Both the position numbers and the translations under genes were made by a program. Shown piece after piece: positions 11,629-24,343 of a DNA stretch of 64,000 bases. Below the pieces are notes generated by a model, which was given only the letters and a program-made list of their open reading frames with translations, was not told where the DNA came from and did not search any database. The stretch comes from Prunus persica (Eukaryota; Streptophyta; Magnoliopsida; Rosales; Rosaceae): contig NC_034010.1 in assembly GCF_000346465.2 (NCBI RefSeq), positions 29,180,787 through 29,244,786 on the forward strand, given 5' to 3'. How positions within the stretch are numbered: the stretch's first letter is position 1; each line of letters opens with the position of its first letter.

Positions 11629-14146
11629 TCAGAATGACGGGAGAAACAGAGGATCCTCTTTGTTATTGTAGATCTCGAACAGTTGCTTAGAGTAACGACT
11701 TGCCAATGTTCTACATTGTTCGATGCCCCTTGGGTCATACTCCTTCAACTCCTTCACTGTTTTGTTCACATCTCCATTTGGGTCTCCACCAGTGAGAAAC
11801 TCGGCCAACACAGAGCCCCTATAAAAATGGTGAACAGAAAATTCATCAACAATTTAGTTGACAAAACACAGAAAGCAAAAATCTATTCCAGATATCATCA
11901 CATCTTGAAAATGGATAAGAAATATGTCAAATGATACCTAAACAAATAGTTAGACAAGAAGTAGGATCTGAAAAGTCAAATATTATGCGTTCAAATTCTC
12001 ACCTGAGTGCGTCGAACTTGCTAAAACCACGATAATTGTTGCACAATGATCCCTTGCTGATTTTTTCTTCACATGTCTGCTGTCTATAAAGAGCACATAC
12101 AGCCTTCATGCACAGATATGGATCCTTACCAAATGCAGCAAGCATGTCTGCCTCAAACTCCCACTTCGATTTATGATCTTGGTTCCTCTGAAATTTCGAT
12201 AGGATCTCATCGAAGTTCACATTATCATCTGAGGAATCTTCCGACTCGGTAGAAGCATCATTACCTTTAGAATCCTCAGAACTATTCACAATAAATCCAC
12301 CCAAGCTTTCACCTTCACTATCCGACCCAACCTCTTCCAATAATTCATCATCTTCAACATCCTCGTTTGAATAGTTTCTTTCTGCCCCACCTCCTTCCCC
12401 ACATTTTCTCAACCTAATGAGACGCCGCTTTCGGGGGGTAGCAGCACCCGTGGCATTGTCAACCACCGAAGCAGATCCTACTTGGTCATGTATTTTTTCC
12501 TGAAGATGCATTTTCTTGAGTTTTCTGATCGGAATATTATCATCACTATTCTCCGAGTCACTAGTAACAATATTAGAAGCACGCTTTCTTTTGGGTGTTG
12601 AGGCAAGCAGAAAGGCCTCATTGCTATCATCAGTATCTTCCTCAACATTATGGTCAGTATCTGTCTGCTTTATACAGTTTTTGATAGTCATATCTTTTTC
12701 ACAACCCACAGTTTCTCCTAATACAGAACCCAATGAAATGCAAACCCCTTTGGTTCCCTTATCATCAGTAGGCAAAAGTGTATGGCAATGAGTAATATTA
12801 AGTTCATCATCACTGTCACTAATATTAATGACACTGAGAGAAGAAGGTACACCACCACCAGGCGTAGATGGAGCCATCTTCTTGCAAGGACTCCCATCTT
12901 CCTCAAATTTTAGCTGTTTCCTAGCTTGTCTACTGTTAGTATATTCCACACAGACACCTTTCTTCTCTTCCTTAATACCATCACGATGCTTACATAGTGT
13001 GCCATCGGGAGGAGAGCCTGCATTACTTAAAACAAATTGTTATGTACCAAAGAAACAAATTTATAGGAGCCTAATTGCATTCGTTTAGGCAATGTGAAAA
13101 CGTATATATATACTGGACTCAAAGTTATTTGAAACAAAAAGACACATTCTCCCTTCATGAATACTGGACTCAAAATTACATTTGAAAATCAAACATAAAC
13201 ACACATGTAAATATTGCGTTCCATTTACTAAGAATCATTTGAACAGAAATCAGAAAAGTTTCTCATAGAGGAGAGATGCTAAGGGTCAACCACTTAAGAA
13301 CCTAGCAGTTATATGAGTCAATCCTAACAATATGGGCACTTCTCCACAGCTAATGCCCATATCCAATTAGGACTTTGCACAAAAAATTGAGTAATTACAA
13401 ATTTGAGCATATTTCATACCTGCTGACTGCAGATCGCAGATCCCTTTACCAAGGGAGTGACATGTAGAGCCAACATCCACCAAATCCACAACTATATCTT
13501 TGTCTCTCGAACATTCCAAGTCTCTTTCAACATGCAATCCATCCTCAAGTTTAATCCTTTTATTCGGTTGCGTAGTCCGGCTATCTTCAGGAGAATTCAC
13601 ATTTGGTGATCCATCCTCAAGTCTAATCCTTTCAGCCAAGGGAACTTTCCCACCTTTCAAGACTAAATTATTGTCCAACTTTAAGATCCCCAATTCCAAT
13701 TCTCTGAATTTTTCCTTCCAAGCCTCAACCTCATTCTCAGCCTTTTTCTTCTCACACTCCAAAACTTTGTTCTCAATCATAAGCTGAAAGACCTTATCTT
13801 CCTCCCACTTATCCTCTGTCAGATCAACAATTCGCTCCGTCCCCTTTTCTCCCCCAAAAAATTTATTCTTTTCATCTCCGCCACTATTATCCTGCTCCTT
13901 AATTCCATCACTCTCTCTCTTCATAGCCTTAATCACTTCTTCCATAGCAAGCTTTTCGACTTCCAATGCCCTAAACTTGGCCTCAAGAGCTTCATACTCA
14001 CTCTTCCTCCTTAAAATCTCCGATTCTAACTCCACACACCTCTCTTCAGCTCCCTTACTCCTGTTGTCAAATTCACTAGTCCCACAACCATCCAACTCAT
14101 TTTCGCAAACAACCTCGTGCGTATCTTTACATTCCACAACCTCCAT
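11629..14146 (-). CDS. Unrecognised acidic coiled-coil, probably nuclear protein
   Basis: Three exons join in phase (13420-14146, 12003-13017, 11629-11818) to give 643 residues. I do not recognise the family. Residues about 30-165 are rich in Glu, Lys and Leu and look like a coiled coil. The middle is strongly acidic and serine-rich (SDSDDEL, EEDTDDSNE, DVEDDELLEEVGSDSE), broken by basic clusters that resemble nuclear localisation signals (TPKRKR, PRKRRLIRLRK). The C-terminal 130 residues are more ordered, with FDEILSKFQ, WEFEADMLAAFGKDPYLC and a final motif around EFLTGGDPNGDVNKTV, and are probably the conserved domain. The layout suggests a chromatin or RNA-linked nuclear role, which is inference. 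It is transcribed away from the DHFS gene, with about 0.7 kb between the two start codons. Confidence 0.75.
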
Positions 14147-14847
14147 ATTTCTCTAATCTACTAGAACAATTCTACTTTCAGAATCAAGCATTTCACCAAA
14201 TAATCTCACCAGTTCCCGCTTACAAATACCTGAATTTAAAAATAAATAAAAAATCATCAAAACTTATACCATTCAGAGATTCAAGAATAGAGGCAAAAAT
14301 AAAACAAAAGCTCCATTCTTTCCAGAAAGAATTATTACCTCTGCACTTTTAAGAAACATAATTCAGAACTTTTTTCTTTAATTTAAAAACAAAAAAACAA
14401 AAACTGTGTTTTTGTTTCATTTCTTTTTCCGGGGAACCAAACAGAGAAGCAACCGAAAATGCATAGACCACTGTAACAAACAATAAAACGTAAACTTACA
14501 AGTTACAGCAGAAATTTCAACTGCAGCGTCGAAATCTCGCGATTGGAGCAGAGAATCGTTTAGGGTTTACTGATTCTGAGACAGAGTCGGTGAGAGCGGA
14601 AGTGTTTCAAACACACCACACAATACCATCAACGTCAGAGGACCGAGATATAACTGTAACACTGTGAGGTGGAGGAGCGAACTGCACGCCACCTGTCGAA
14701 TTAGTGAAACGGTGCGTTTTAGTGGAGAGAGAAAAGCGAAACGCCGCACTTATGGGAAATTTTCTCCGGTGCTAGGCGCCGATGACTAGTCTCACTGACT
14801 CAGTTTCCATCACTTTTTCCCGAGAAACAAAAGGAGAACAAGAAAGA
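14147..14847. other. Bidirectional promoter between the coiled-coil gene and DHFS
   Basis: Two genes start away from each other here. Just before the DHFS gene, a short upstream frame starts at the ATG near 14752 (ATGGGAAATTTT, seven codons then TAG). An in-frame ATG at 14782 lies between this and the preferred start at 14848. No TATA box stands out. Confidence 0.5.
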
Positions 14848-17800
14848 ATGAAACTTTTCCAACATCTCAGACAATCCATCCTTACTCACAGGAAAAGGCT
14901 AACTTCTTCAATTGGCGTTGGGCTCCTGAGAAATGTAGGGTCCAGAAGAGGCGTTTGCGCAAGCTCGGATGACGCGGAGCTTAAGGACTTGATGGAATAC
15001 ATGAATTCTCTGAAGAACTACGAGAAATCGGGCGTTCCCAAAGATGCGGGTACAGATTCCGAAGACGGGTTTGATCTGGGTCGGATGAGACGGTTGTTGG
15101 AGCTACTGGGTAATCCTCACTCTAAGTTCAAGGTTCGAAATATCATTGGTGTAACTCTCTTTTAATGATTGTCCTCTGTTTGTTTAGCGAGAAAATTGCG
15201 AACAATAACACTGAAAGTAAAAGGCTTTTGTAGTTTATTTGTTGAAAGTGTCTAGCTTGACTCTGGGTTCACTTGGGTTCATGGTATTTTATTAAACTAA
15301 ACTCCTATTTTTGTTTTTGTTTTCGTTTTCGCTGTTTTTGATGTGGTTACTTTTTCTTCTCTTTAATTTTTTTATATGAACTTTTCTTCTCTTTATTTTG
15401 CTAAGTTTGAGAACAAGTAAAATTAACTAGCATGACAGCAATTATAGGCCGTTCACATTGCCGGGACCAAGGGGAAAGGATCAACCGCTGCATTTCTCTC
15501 CAGCATTTTGAGGGCAGAAGGGCATTCTGTTGGTTGTTATACTAGGTGTGGCTCATTGGTTTATTGCAATATCTACGTTTTCGATTATGTTTTCAACTTC
15601 CTCTGATTTGAAGTATCCATTTGTTGAGAAGAGGCTTCATTTATGTCTATGCAGCCCGCATATTCAAACTATCAGGGAACGTATATCAATGGGAAGGTTT
15701 GGCGAACCAGTGTCAGCGAAGGCATTGCGTTCTCTTTTCCATAGGATTAAAAAGATTCTTGATCGTGCAATGGAAGTTGAAAATGGGCGTATGAGTCATT
15801 TTGAGGTATCAACTTATATATGTCATTGTTGGTTGCTTTTTAATTAGATAATCATCACATAATAATTACAGAAAAATATTTCAATATGGTTGAGAAGCTT
15901 CATAGCTTTCAACAAATTATCATTTTCTTGTATTATCAGTGAGAATTTGTGTTTTGAAATATTGGGTTGGAGAGTGTATTTGAATTCACAAAATGATTTC
16001 CTTTTCCTTTCAACATTTTTCCATTGTCGGATTTGGGCATCTTGTATTATGTGGTAACGGATTGGAATTTGTTAGGTTCTCACTGCAATGGCATTCACAC
16101 TATTTGCTCAAGAGAATGTTGGCATTGCGGTTATTGAGGTTATTCACTTTTCCTTTTGATATCTTTTTGCAGATAATTGCCCCTTTGTTTATGCCCCTTC
16201 AAATATTTTGTTCTTATTTCATGCAAATGAACAGGCTGGGTTAGGCGGTGCACGTGATGCAACTAATGTCATTTGCAGCTCTGGACTTGCCACATCGGTC
16301 ATAACTACAATAGGTGAGGAACATTTGGCTGCACTTGGAGGTTCTTTGGAAAGCATTGCAACTGCGAAGTCTGGAATCATTAAACACGGTCGCCCAGTTA
16401 GGTGGTTCTGCCTTAGAGATTTCTTTTGCACAAATAAGCTAAAAGTTTTCCTGTGTTGTCTACCATTTTAACTACTCTTTCTCCTATTTCCTTCTACACA
16501 TGTTGTGAACATGAAAGTTTTCAGTTAGGTTATTCACTGGTCCGCCATAGGGATTCCTTTGGTAGATTTTTCAGAATCATAGTAGTTATATGCTGCCTGT
16601 TTTCTCCTCTGTCTTCATTCTCATATTCCAATCTCTGTTTACCAGTCATCAGAATTGCTGTTGCTGACCGCAGGATATATACTTCATTTTTACTCTACTG
16701 AGTGGTATAAATTTTCAGGTGGTTCTGGGTGGTCCCTTCCTTCCACATATTGAGCACATTCTTCGTGATAAAGCATTCTTGATGAGCTCCCCTGTAGTAT
16801 TAGCATCAGATGCTGGAAATAGAAGTAAGATAAATGGCGTTAGCATGCTCAATGGTAGACCTTTCCAGTCTTGTGATATAGTGATACAACTTGAAAGGGA
16901 CTTAAAGCTGGTACGCATTTGAGGGATGGTTTTAGGATCTATTGGGTTGTTTATTTTCATATTCATAGAACTGTTTAATTGGTTACCATGCAATATTGTT
17001 ATTTTTCATTTTTTTTGAAATGTTGTAACAAACTTGTAATTGTGTTATTCCTTGCAGTTCATTGAATTACTGGATGTCAAACTATACATGCTTGGAACTC
17101 ACCAACTTCAGAATGCAGTAACTGCTACTTGTGCAGCACTATGTCTCCGCAACCTAGGTGAGAGGGTTAATTTTTTAGTTATCTTCTGCTGGGCTGTAAT
17201 GTTGTAGATATATTAGAAACCAATAGTTTTTTCATTATCTTATACAGCTGGCTTTACCTTGTTTATGTTATTTAAGTTCAGAGTCACTTCTCAATTATTA
17301 TACATAACTGGTTGCCGTGTGCTTTAAATCTTCCCTCTAATGCTTCAATGGATACTTCAGGATGGAGAATTTCAGATGAATGCATTAGAACTGGTTTACA
17401 GCAGACACACTTGCTTGGAAGAAGTCAATTTCTAACGTCAAAAGAAGCTCAGGCAATAAGACTATCTGACGCAACAATATTGGTTGATGGAGGTATGTTT
17501 TTCTTTATTCTTGGTTTCCCTCCACACTGAATAGATTTAGATGAGGCTATCATTTGCCCCGGTGACTTGGAATATACAAATTATTGCTTAGAATGCTTAC
17601 AGTTCCGTTTTCGGATGTTGTATTTATTACCACCAATGTAGAACTACAGTGCTAATACTTTCCAAGACTGTTTTTCAGCCCACACCAAAGAATCTGCTAG
17701 AGCATTGATGGAGACTATAAAGATGACATTTCCAGAGGCAGGATTGACTCTTGTGGTTGCAATGGCTAGCGACAAAGATCATCTTGGTTTTGCAAGAGAG

Positions 17801-18291
17801 TGCCTTTCAGGTAAAGCCAGTATTGCTATGATTATTATATTTTCAGTACTTCCTGGTTGTAATGTTCAATGCTGGGGAGTCAGAAAGATGACAACATGTA
17901 CCTTCATGATAGAGACTTTGATCACTTCTTTTCAGGTGGGCATGTCGATGGTGTCGTTTTGACGGAAGCTAGCATTGCTGGGTCAAAATCTCGGACAACT
18001 GCAGCCTCATTGTTAAGGAATTGCTGGATCCAAGCTTCCAAGGAACTGGGAATAGATGTTATCCACGACAAAATGTCAGAGCATCAAGATTTGTCTGTGG
18101 ATCAGTTAATTTGCTTAAGCAAGTTGGGAAATAAACCCATATTGGCCGCAGAGGCTTCATTTCCGGCTTCCCTGAATACAGCAAATCAGATTCTCAGAGG
18201 AAGAGCTGGGGATCGTTTAGGAATTGTTGTAATTACTGGTTCCTTACATATAGTTTCATTGGTATTAGCTACCCTCCATCACCATGGTTAA
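14848..18291 (+). CDS. DHFS: Dihydrofolate synthetase (DHFS), mitochondrial
   Basis: This Mur-ligase-fold enzyme joins the first glutamate to dihydropteroate, using ATP, to make dihydrofolate in mitochondria. Ten exons stay in phase: 14848-15132, 15448-15545, 15655-15805, 16076-16138, 16235-16396, 16719-16910, 17058-17157, 17361-17492, 17679-17810 and 17936-18291, giving 556 residues. The P-loop GTKGKGS lies at residues 101-107. The SPHI motif, the [12 protein letters not shown] segment, the [12 protein letters not shown] segment and LVDGAHTKESA are the usual markers of the FPGS/DHFS family. The start at 14848 has a good context (AGAATGA) and makes a typical mitochondrial presequence (basic, few acids: [17 protein letters not shown]). 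An in-frame ATG at 14782 has a weak context and would add 22 residues with several Glu. DHFS rather than FPGS is chosen from overall likeness to the plant mitochondrial enzyme. Confidence 0.9.
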
Positions 18292-19750
18292 ATTTTTTGT
18301 CTTCTTTTCTGTCTTAAGAATCCATTCATTCTTGTCAACTTTTTGTATTATCAACTTGTATAGTAGAATTTGAGTTATGTAATTTGAGTAGTAGGAGCAC
18401 ACCAGATGTTACGATGTCAATACCTTGCAGGGTGTTTATCTATGTGAGTGTGCGTGTGTAGCTGACGGAGATGCCAATTTCTTTTGGGCCAATGCAAAGG
18501 TTTTTAATTTCTTTTTTGGGCCATAGCTGAGCGTGCTATTTCCTTTTTGGGCCCAATATATTATATATATATTAGGGATTTTTCGGGAAAGGCGAAGCCC
18601 AATACCAATTCCTCGGTCTCCTCTCTCTCTCCCCAACTCTCTATGAATCGGTTTGTTCATCATTTTGTATCTGCAAGAAGGGGATTCATTTCGCATACTG
18701 AAGCAGGGTTGGAAAGATCGATCTAAGGTATGGCCAAATTCGTTTCATTTTTTTCCTTTTTTACTCTCTCTCTTGTGTTTATGTTCTCATCTGAAGAGGT
18801 CAATCTTCTCACTCCATTAACTCTCAATCTCAAGGTTTGGAATATTCAGAAATATTTGTTTCTTTATGGCTGGTGCCTTTTGGCAGTAGTCTTTGTATTG
18901 CTTCCTCTTTGGTTATCAATGAAAGCATTTTCTGCCAAAATAAGTCTGTTTTACTGTTTGTGTTTTCTCTTTCTCTCTTTTAGTCGCCCTTAAGGATGTA
19001 TATATATTTTTTCCAACAATACAATACTCAATGGAAATAATCGAGAAATTCAATAATAAGTTAAGGACTTGCTTAGTTGTCTTGGCTCCTCGAGGCAGTA
19101 AGTCCTCATGTTGGTATATCCCTGTTTCGCAAAACTGCAATTGATAACATACTTTTTAAAAAATTAAAAAAAAAAAACTTATTTCCCTGTTTATGCGGGT
19201 TAGTAGTTTCAATTTTTGTTTGTAAGGCTTCCATGTGAAGAAAATTAAAAGTAAAAAAATTGTACAAAGCCCATTTGGTATGTAATTTGGCAGCTTCATC
19301 TACAAATTCTTGGCTCACTCTTAATCGAAGTTAGTATTATATTGTTTTGTATGTCCTTTTATTTATTTGCAGCTACTTGAGAGAAGATTCATCTGGGATA
19401 TTTTCTCTTTCTTAATGCTCTGTTGTGCATAAAAAAGAGAAAGAAAAGAAAGATCCAGCAAGAATGAAGGACACTGTAGCCAAGGAGATTCTAGTTAGCT
19501 TTATCTAGGAAGAGATTTCCTGTGTTACTTAAATTTGATCTAATCAATTGTTTTGACTTCTAAATTGATGAATTTTATTACATTCTTAAGTTGTAATTCG
19601 TTTTCATTTCTTTAGCAATATGTATGCTTTTCTTCTTTAGCAAATGTCACGAAAAACCTGTTACGTATCTAGTGTTTTACTGTTGATTGGCTTAATTTCC
19701 ACTTGACAGCCTGACAGGTACTTTTTTAAAGAGCTTTAGAGTGGTGTGAG
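18292..19750. other. DHFS 3' flank and MED10 leader with 5' UTR introns
   Basis: The left part is the DHFS 3' flank. From about 18595 the sequence looks like the leader of the next gene: a donor at 18728 (AAG|GTATGG), an acceptor near 19372 (TTTGCAG) and another short block ending near 19718, so one or two introns interrupt the 5' UTR. The start of transcription cannot be fixed by eye. Confidence 0.4.
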
Positions 19751-21050
19751 ATGGATACATCACAGAATGCAACCGGTGGGAGTGGTGGAAATGGGGTTTT
19801 GGTCCCTCAAGCCAATGATACAGCTGGAGCAACAATGGTGGATGATCCAAAGCAAAACCTGAACGAGGTCATTAACTCTATTCAGAAAACTTTAGGGCTC
19901 ATTCACCAGCTCTACCTCACTGTCTCTTCGTTCAACGACGCCTCTCAGCTCCCCCTCCTCCAACGCCTGTAACTTTCTCAGTCTGAGCTTCTTCAATGAT
20001 TATTCAGAGCTTATGTTCTCAATATTTTTATTGTTGCTTGGAGACTTTCTCACATTAGGTTTGACCTCTCAGAAATGCTCTTGTTATCGAGCTTGACAAC
20101 ATGGCTAAGCTGTCCGAAAAATGCAATATCCAGGTTCCTATGGAAGTTTTTAAGTGAGGCTTCTTCTCTAATTTGCTTTCTAACAACTAAAGGTTCCTAA
20201 TTTATGGTGGATTTCTGACTACCGTTGACTTATTAATTTTGTGTAGTTTGATTGACGATGGGAAGAATCCTGATGAATTTACAAGGGATGTCATAAACAG
20301 TTGCATTGCCAAAAATCAGATCACTAAAGGCAAAACTGATACCTTCAAGGTAGCTTTTACAGTGTGCAAATAATTGTTTCGTTCCATTTCGATGTTTCAA
20401 GTTTGTCCTTATTCAACATTCTACTCATGTTTTGTTTAGAGTTTACGCAAACATCTTCTGGAAGAACTTGAACAGACATTTCCTGATGAAGTTGAATCTT
20501 ACAGAGAAATACGTGCTGCATCTGCTGCTGTAAGTTACCTTACATTCGCCCACTAACATGTTGTACAAGGATTTTATAAACCTTGTTTGCCTCTATCATA
20601 AAGTCTTCGGGTGGACCCTTTCACCCTTTATGCATTTCTTGCTTTTGGTCATTCATCCAGATTGCACAACCTTTCTCTGAAGGTTTCTGCTATTGATGTG
20701 TTGACTCTGCGCCCAGCAGAAGTCAGCTTGTTTGCATTTATTCTCGATATTTCGTTGGGTGGACCCTTTCACCCTTTATGCATGTCTTGCTTTTGGTCAT
20801 TCATCCAGATTACACAACCTTTCTCTGAAGGTTTCTGCTATTGATGTGTTGACTCTGCGCCCAGCATAAGTTAGCTTGTTTGCATTTATTCTCGAGATTT
20901 CGTTCTAGTTATTCTCGGTATTTGTGTGTGGTTAATTATGATTCTTGTAGGAGTTTAAGCTGTTTACTTACGATACAGGAAACAAAACGGCTTGCACAAG
21001 CACAGAGCATATTACAGAATGGTGATGTGAAAGTCAAACCCGAGCCTTAA
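19751..21050 (+). CDS. MED10: Mediator complex subunit 10
   Basis: This is subunit 10 of Mediator, the coactivator that bridges transcription factors and RNA polymerase II in the nucleus. Five exons are in phase: 19751-19968, 20073-20153, 20247-20349, 20440-20529 and 20979-21050, giving 187 residues, the usual size in plants. The Med10 domain covers most of the protein from about residue 38: NLNEVINSIQKTLGLIHQLY, LPLLQRLNALVIELDNMAKL, then PMEVFNLIDDGKNPDEFTRD, a Med10 hallmark. The N-terminal 35 residues are Gly- and Ser-rich and the C terminus is a Gln/Ala helix. The last intron holds a 148-bp tandem duplication (see repeats). Confidence 0.93.
20611..20905. repeat. 148-bp tandem duplication in MED10 intron 4
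   Basis: Two near-identical copies lie head to tail, each beginning GTGGACCCTTTCACCCTTTA (at 20611 and 20759) and ending in TTCTCG(A)GATTTCGTT-like sequence. They differ at only a few positions, so the duplication is recent. Splice sites of the intron are untouched. Confidence 0.9.
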
Positions 21051-21445
21051 GCATGTCATTTGTTTATGTATCAGGTTCTTAGAGTCCACGTGTTACCAAA
21101 CGCCGTGCTTGTAATCTGATCTTAAAAGCTTTAATCCCGTTGTCAAATATGGGCCACTTTTAAGCAAATATGTGTAAATTTGATTTTTGCTTTTGCACAA
21201 ACTTCTTTATCTTATTCAAGCCACTTGGTCACCAAGCACCCAATTAGAATTCAAATTTCAATCCTATAGTTGCAAAATTATATTCTGTGGTTGCTGTGGC
21301 TTCTTTGACAAAGCTTGAATTTTCATCTTCCAAATTTCTCACAATAATTATGGCCATTACTATTTTGCAGTTTTAGATAGGCTACTGTTTTAACAAAAGC
21401 CAAAAAAAGACTTTCTTCTCGAAAATTTCCTTAGTGTATACAAAT

Positions 21446-21900
21446 ATTTAAAGAGTATAGCCGCACGGCTATACTCCTTCAACATGTTCGAATATTTTAA
21501 TAGTATAGCCGGGCCCTTCTAGTAAATAGATTAGAATATTTTAATAGTATAGCCGACCGGCTATACTCTTCCTAGAAATAAATTCTAATATTTTAATAGT
21601 ATAGCCGTTCGGCTATAGTATCGCCGCGCGGCTATACTATTGTAATAAATAAATTCTAATATTTTATTAGTATAGCCGCGCGGCTATCCTCGTTTAATAT
21701 ATATATATATACAAATAATTTATTAGTATAGCCGCGCGGCGATACTATTGCAAGAAACATATTCGAATATTATACTCTCTCAAGAAAATATATTGGAATA
21801 TTTTAATAGTATAGCCGATCGGCTATACTCGTTTAAGAAAATTTTTCGAATATTTTAATAGTATAGCCACCCGGCTGTACCGTTTAAAAAATATATTCAA
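21446..21900. repeat. Array of short palindromes (AGTATAGCCG-NN-CGGCTATACT)
   Basis: About nine units of roughly 45-60 bp each hold a 22-base palindrome made of a 10-bp arm, a variable centre dinucleotide and the reverse arm, set in an A+T-rich linker (AATATTTTAAT before it, AAGAAAATATATTCG-like after it). Clear units are at 21454-21475, 21546-21567, 21598-21638 (two fused), 21669-21690, 21725-21746, 21808-21829 and 21860-21881. A decayed one lies at 21502-21522 and a half unit near 21771. Centres vary (CA, AC, TT, CG, CG, CG, AT, CC) while most arms are kept. The array lies downstream of MED10. See findings. Confidence 0.9.
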
Positions 21901-22024
21901 AGGATGTTAGCTTTGCTGGGCGATTTGGGAAGTGTCTCAGAAGCGTAAGATCTGTTTTGGAAGAGAGAGGCTGAGATTGCTTTCTGCACTTGCAGCGGAG
22001 GATTTGGGTGGCGTTGAATGCCAT
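21884..22024 (-). pseudogene. Orphan first exon ending in the palindrome array
   Basis: On the minus strand an ATG at 22024 follows a leader that looks genuine (TTCTTCTTCTTG, then AAACCCTAG, a telo-box-like motif common in plant leaders). The frame runs 46 codons and stops at 21884-21886, inside the array. In another frame the same DNA would encode a segment with FQNRSYASETLPK, the style of a mitochondrial presequence cleavage region, so a small frameshift may separate the two parts. I do not recognise the parent gene. It looks like a captured or truncated gene start rather than a working gene. Confidence 0.35.
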
Positions 22025-24308
22025 TGACTAGGGTTTTGCATGAACAAGAAGAAGACAATCGCAGCGCACTCTCTGAGCGGTTCGAATTAATCGAGCTATT
22101 ATTTAGGGTTGAGAATCAAAATATTTGTTAATGGTATCGTTGCTCTTTGTCTCTTCATTTAAAAACAATTTACATAAGAATTTGAAAGCGCAATCTCCAC
22201 CCTCAACCACTAATCTCTGTTAGGTTAAGACTCACATCACAGGCTCATTGGAGATTAATATAAGAAAAAGAAAAACTTAATGAGTTGCATTAGGTTAAGA
22301 CGCACAGGCTCATCTGGTTCTAAATTGTAAAATAATGTTAATTTAATTAGTAAGGAAGGAGGACACTCAGACACTCAGACTCTGATCATCTTATGCTTTT
22401 TTGTGTTTGAGACATTCTCGTAGAACAATTTGGAGTTTGGACCTAAGCCCTTAAAATCAACAACCACCTGTACATCTCACTGGTCCCCAGCAGCAGCCCA
22501 ATAGTATTATACAAATTAATTAAAGTAAAGCTGTTTCAAATTCTTGTTTTCAACAGAGCCAAGCCAACAATGGCATTCATGGCATCACTCACATGCATCC
22601 ACCTTCAATTAATTATCTCATATGTCCTCATGTAATTAAAAACCACATATATAATATTATACTTACAACTTCGTAGCTGTGTCTGTGTTCTACTGTGTGT
22701 CCTGATATAGCAGCACCTTGGTTATAAATTAGTTTGTCCCAAATCATTAATACTTTTCATCCAAAACATAAACAGTATTTTTATATCCAAATATGAAAAC
22801 CCAATCGCAAAAGGCAGAGAGATTATGATTATGAATTTATGAGGATGGTTAATGTCTGTATGATCTAAGAGACAAAGATGAGCACTGAATTAAATAGTTG
22901 AGACAGAGATCAGTTGGGGGAAGGGGGAAGGGGGAGGGAGGTGCATCCAACGGTAATGGGGCAGGCAGAGGGATGGAGACATGACAGTCCAAAATAAAAT
23001 ACGAGACACATATATGTACAAAATCTAATATGAATATTTTTCATATATCTGCAATGAAAGATTGAAGATCATTTTGGGTCCCAATTGTAATGTGTGTATC
23101 ATATGACATATCCATCTCCCAAACATGACCCACAATTCCCAACAACTCCCGGAGATCTCGACCCTTACCGGCGTGGAAGAAGACGGGAAAAAGGGGGGAC
23201 AATATTTGAGAGATCAATCAGCGAGAAAACGAAAGAAAGGAAAAAGAAACAAAAAAAAAAAAAAAGAAGAATGAATTATGGATTAATTAATATATAATAC
23301 AATAAGGGTGGGCTGAGCCTGTGGGGGGAGGAGCAGTAATGTTTGTCTCACAGAATGCGTGGGTGGTGTAATGGCTAATGGGGGTATTCAATGAGTTTTG
23401 CAGAGTTTTTGAAGTGAAGGGAGTTTGAAGAAGGAGAAGGAGAGAGAGAGGGTCCCATGCATATTAATAATTCTTGCAATGCAGATTTTTGTTTTAAAAT
23501 TTTGTCTCCGGCCCACACAATGACATTCTCATTTATTTCTGTAGAGAGAGGGTTATAAATGATAAACAGTTAAGTATGTTCCAACTTCCAATTCATTCAT
23601 TCATTTACAAAAAGATCCTATGTCTACAAATACAAAATTAATTGAAAAAGATGCTGCATGCAATGCAATGTCAAATTGTCAATGCCAATGAAATGCAGAG
23701 CTTATCTAGATCTGGGTAAATCTGTCATACCTAGCCGCTCTGTCTCTCACCCTAGCTATAAAATACATTGCTATGCTAGCAAAGAAATGTGCAAGTATGT
23801 CTTTCTTTTACCAAAATAGATGCCCACTGAAACAAAAGCTAAATAACTTGTTTGCTTGAAAATATTTTAACTATATAGCTTCAACTTCGCTTGGCTCACT
23901 CATATTATAGCACGTATGCATTTTATTTTATTAATATTATACTCTAAAAATATATACTCCAATTATAACCGATGTATTAAAGAGTTTTGACAGCCAAGAT
24001 ATATATATATATAGGGATGCAGCCCTATGTAGATGCTATTTGTACGTAGGAGGAGTAGTGCGGTTCCAAGTTATAGGGTCGTACAGGCATGCATGCAGAT
24101 GCAGTCTTGTACAGACACCATTAGAGTAGTGGGTGAAGTCTCCAGCGCTTGATTTAATAATAACTAGCTACCGAGCATGCAGTTTGATTCCATACATATT
24201 ATATCATTATAAAGATATATGATTCCATTCCATTCCACGGATGAGATGAGATAGAGAAGATATATAGCTGCGTTAAACTTGTTTTTAAATCGAAACACAG
24301 TTCGTATA

Positions 24309-24313
<5 letters not shown>

Positions 24314-24342
<29 letters not shown>
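24314..24342. repeat. (AG)n microsatellite
   Basis: An uninterrupted AG run of about 29 bases. On the minus strand it gives a Ser-Leu repeat in a 173-codon frame that is not a gene. Confidence 0.85.

Positions 24343-24343
<1 letters not shown>

Noticed and set aside
14782..14847. Upstream in-frame ATG for DHFS
   Set aside because: Weak start context and an acidic N terminus unlike a mitochondrial presequence; kept only as an alternative.
21446..21900. The regularly spaced palindromes look at first like a CRISPR array
   Set aside because: The host is a plant, the intervals are near-copies of each other rather than unique spacers, and no cas gene is near.
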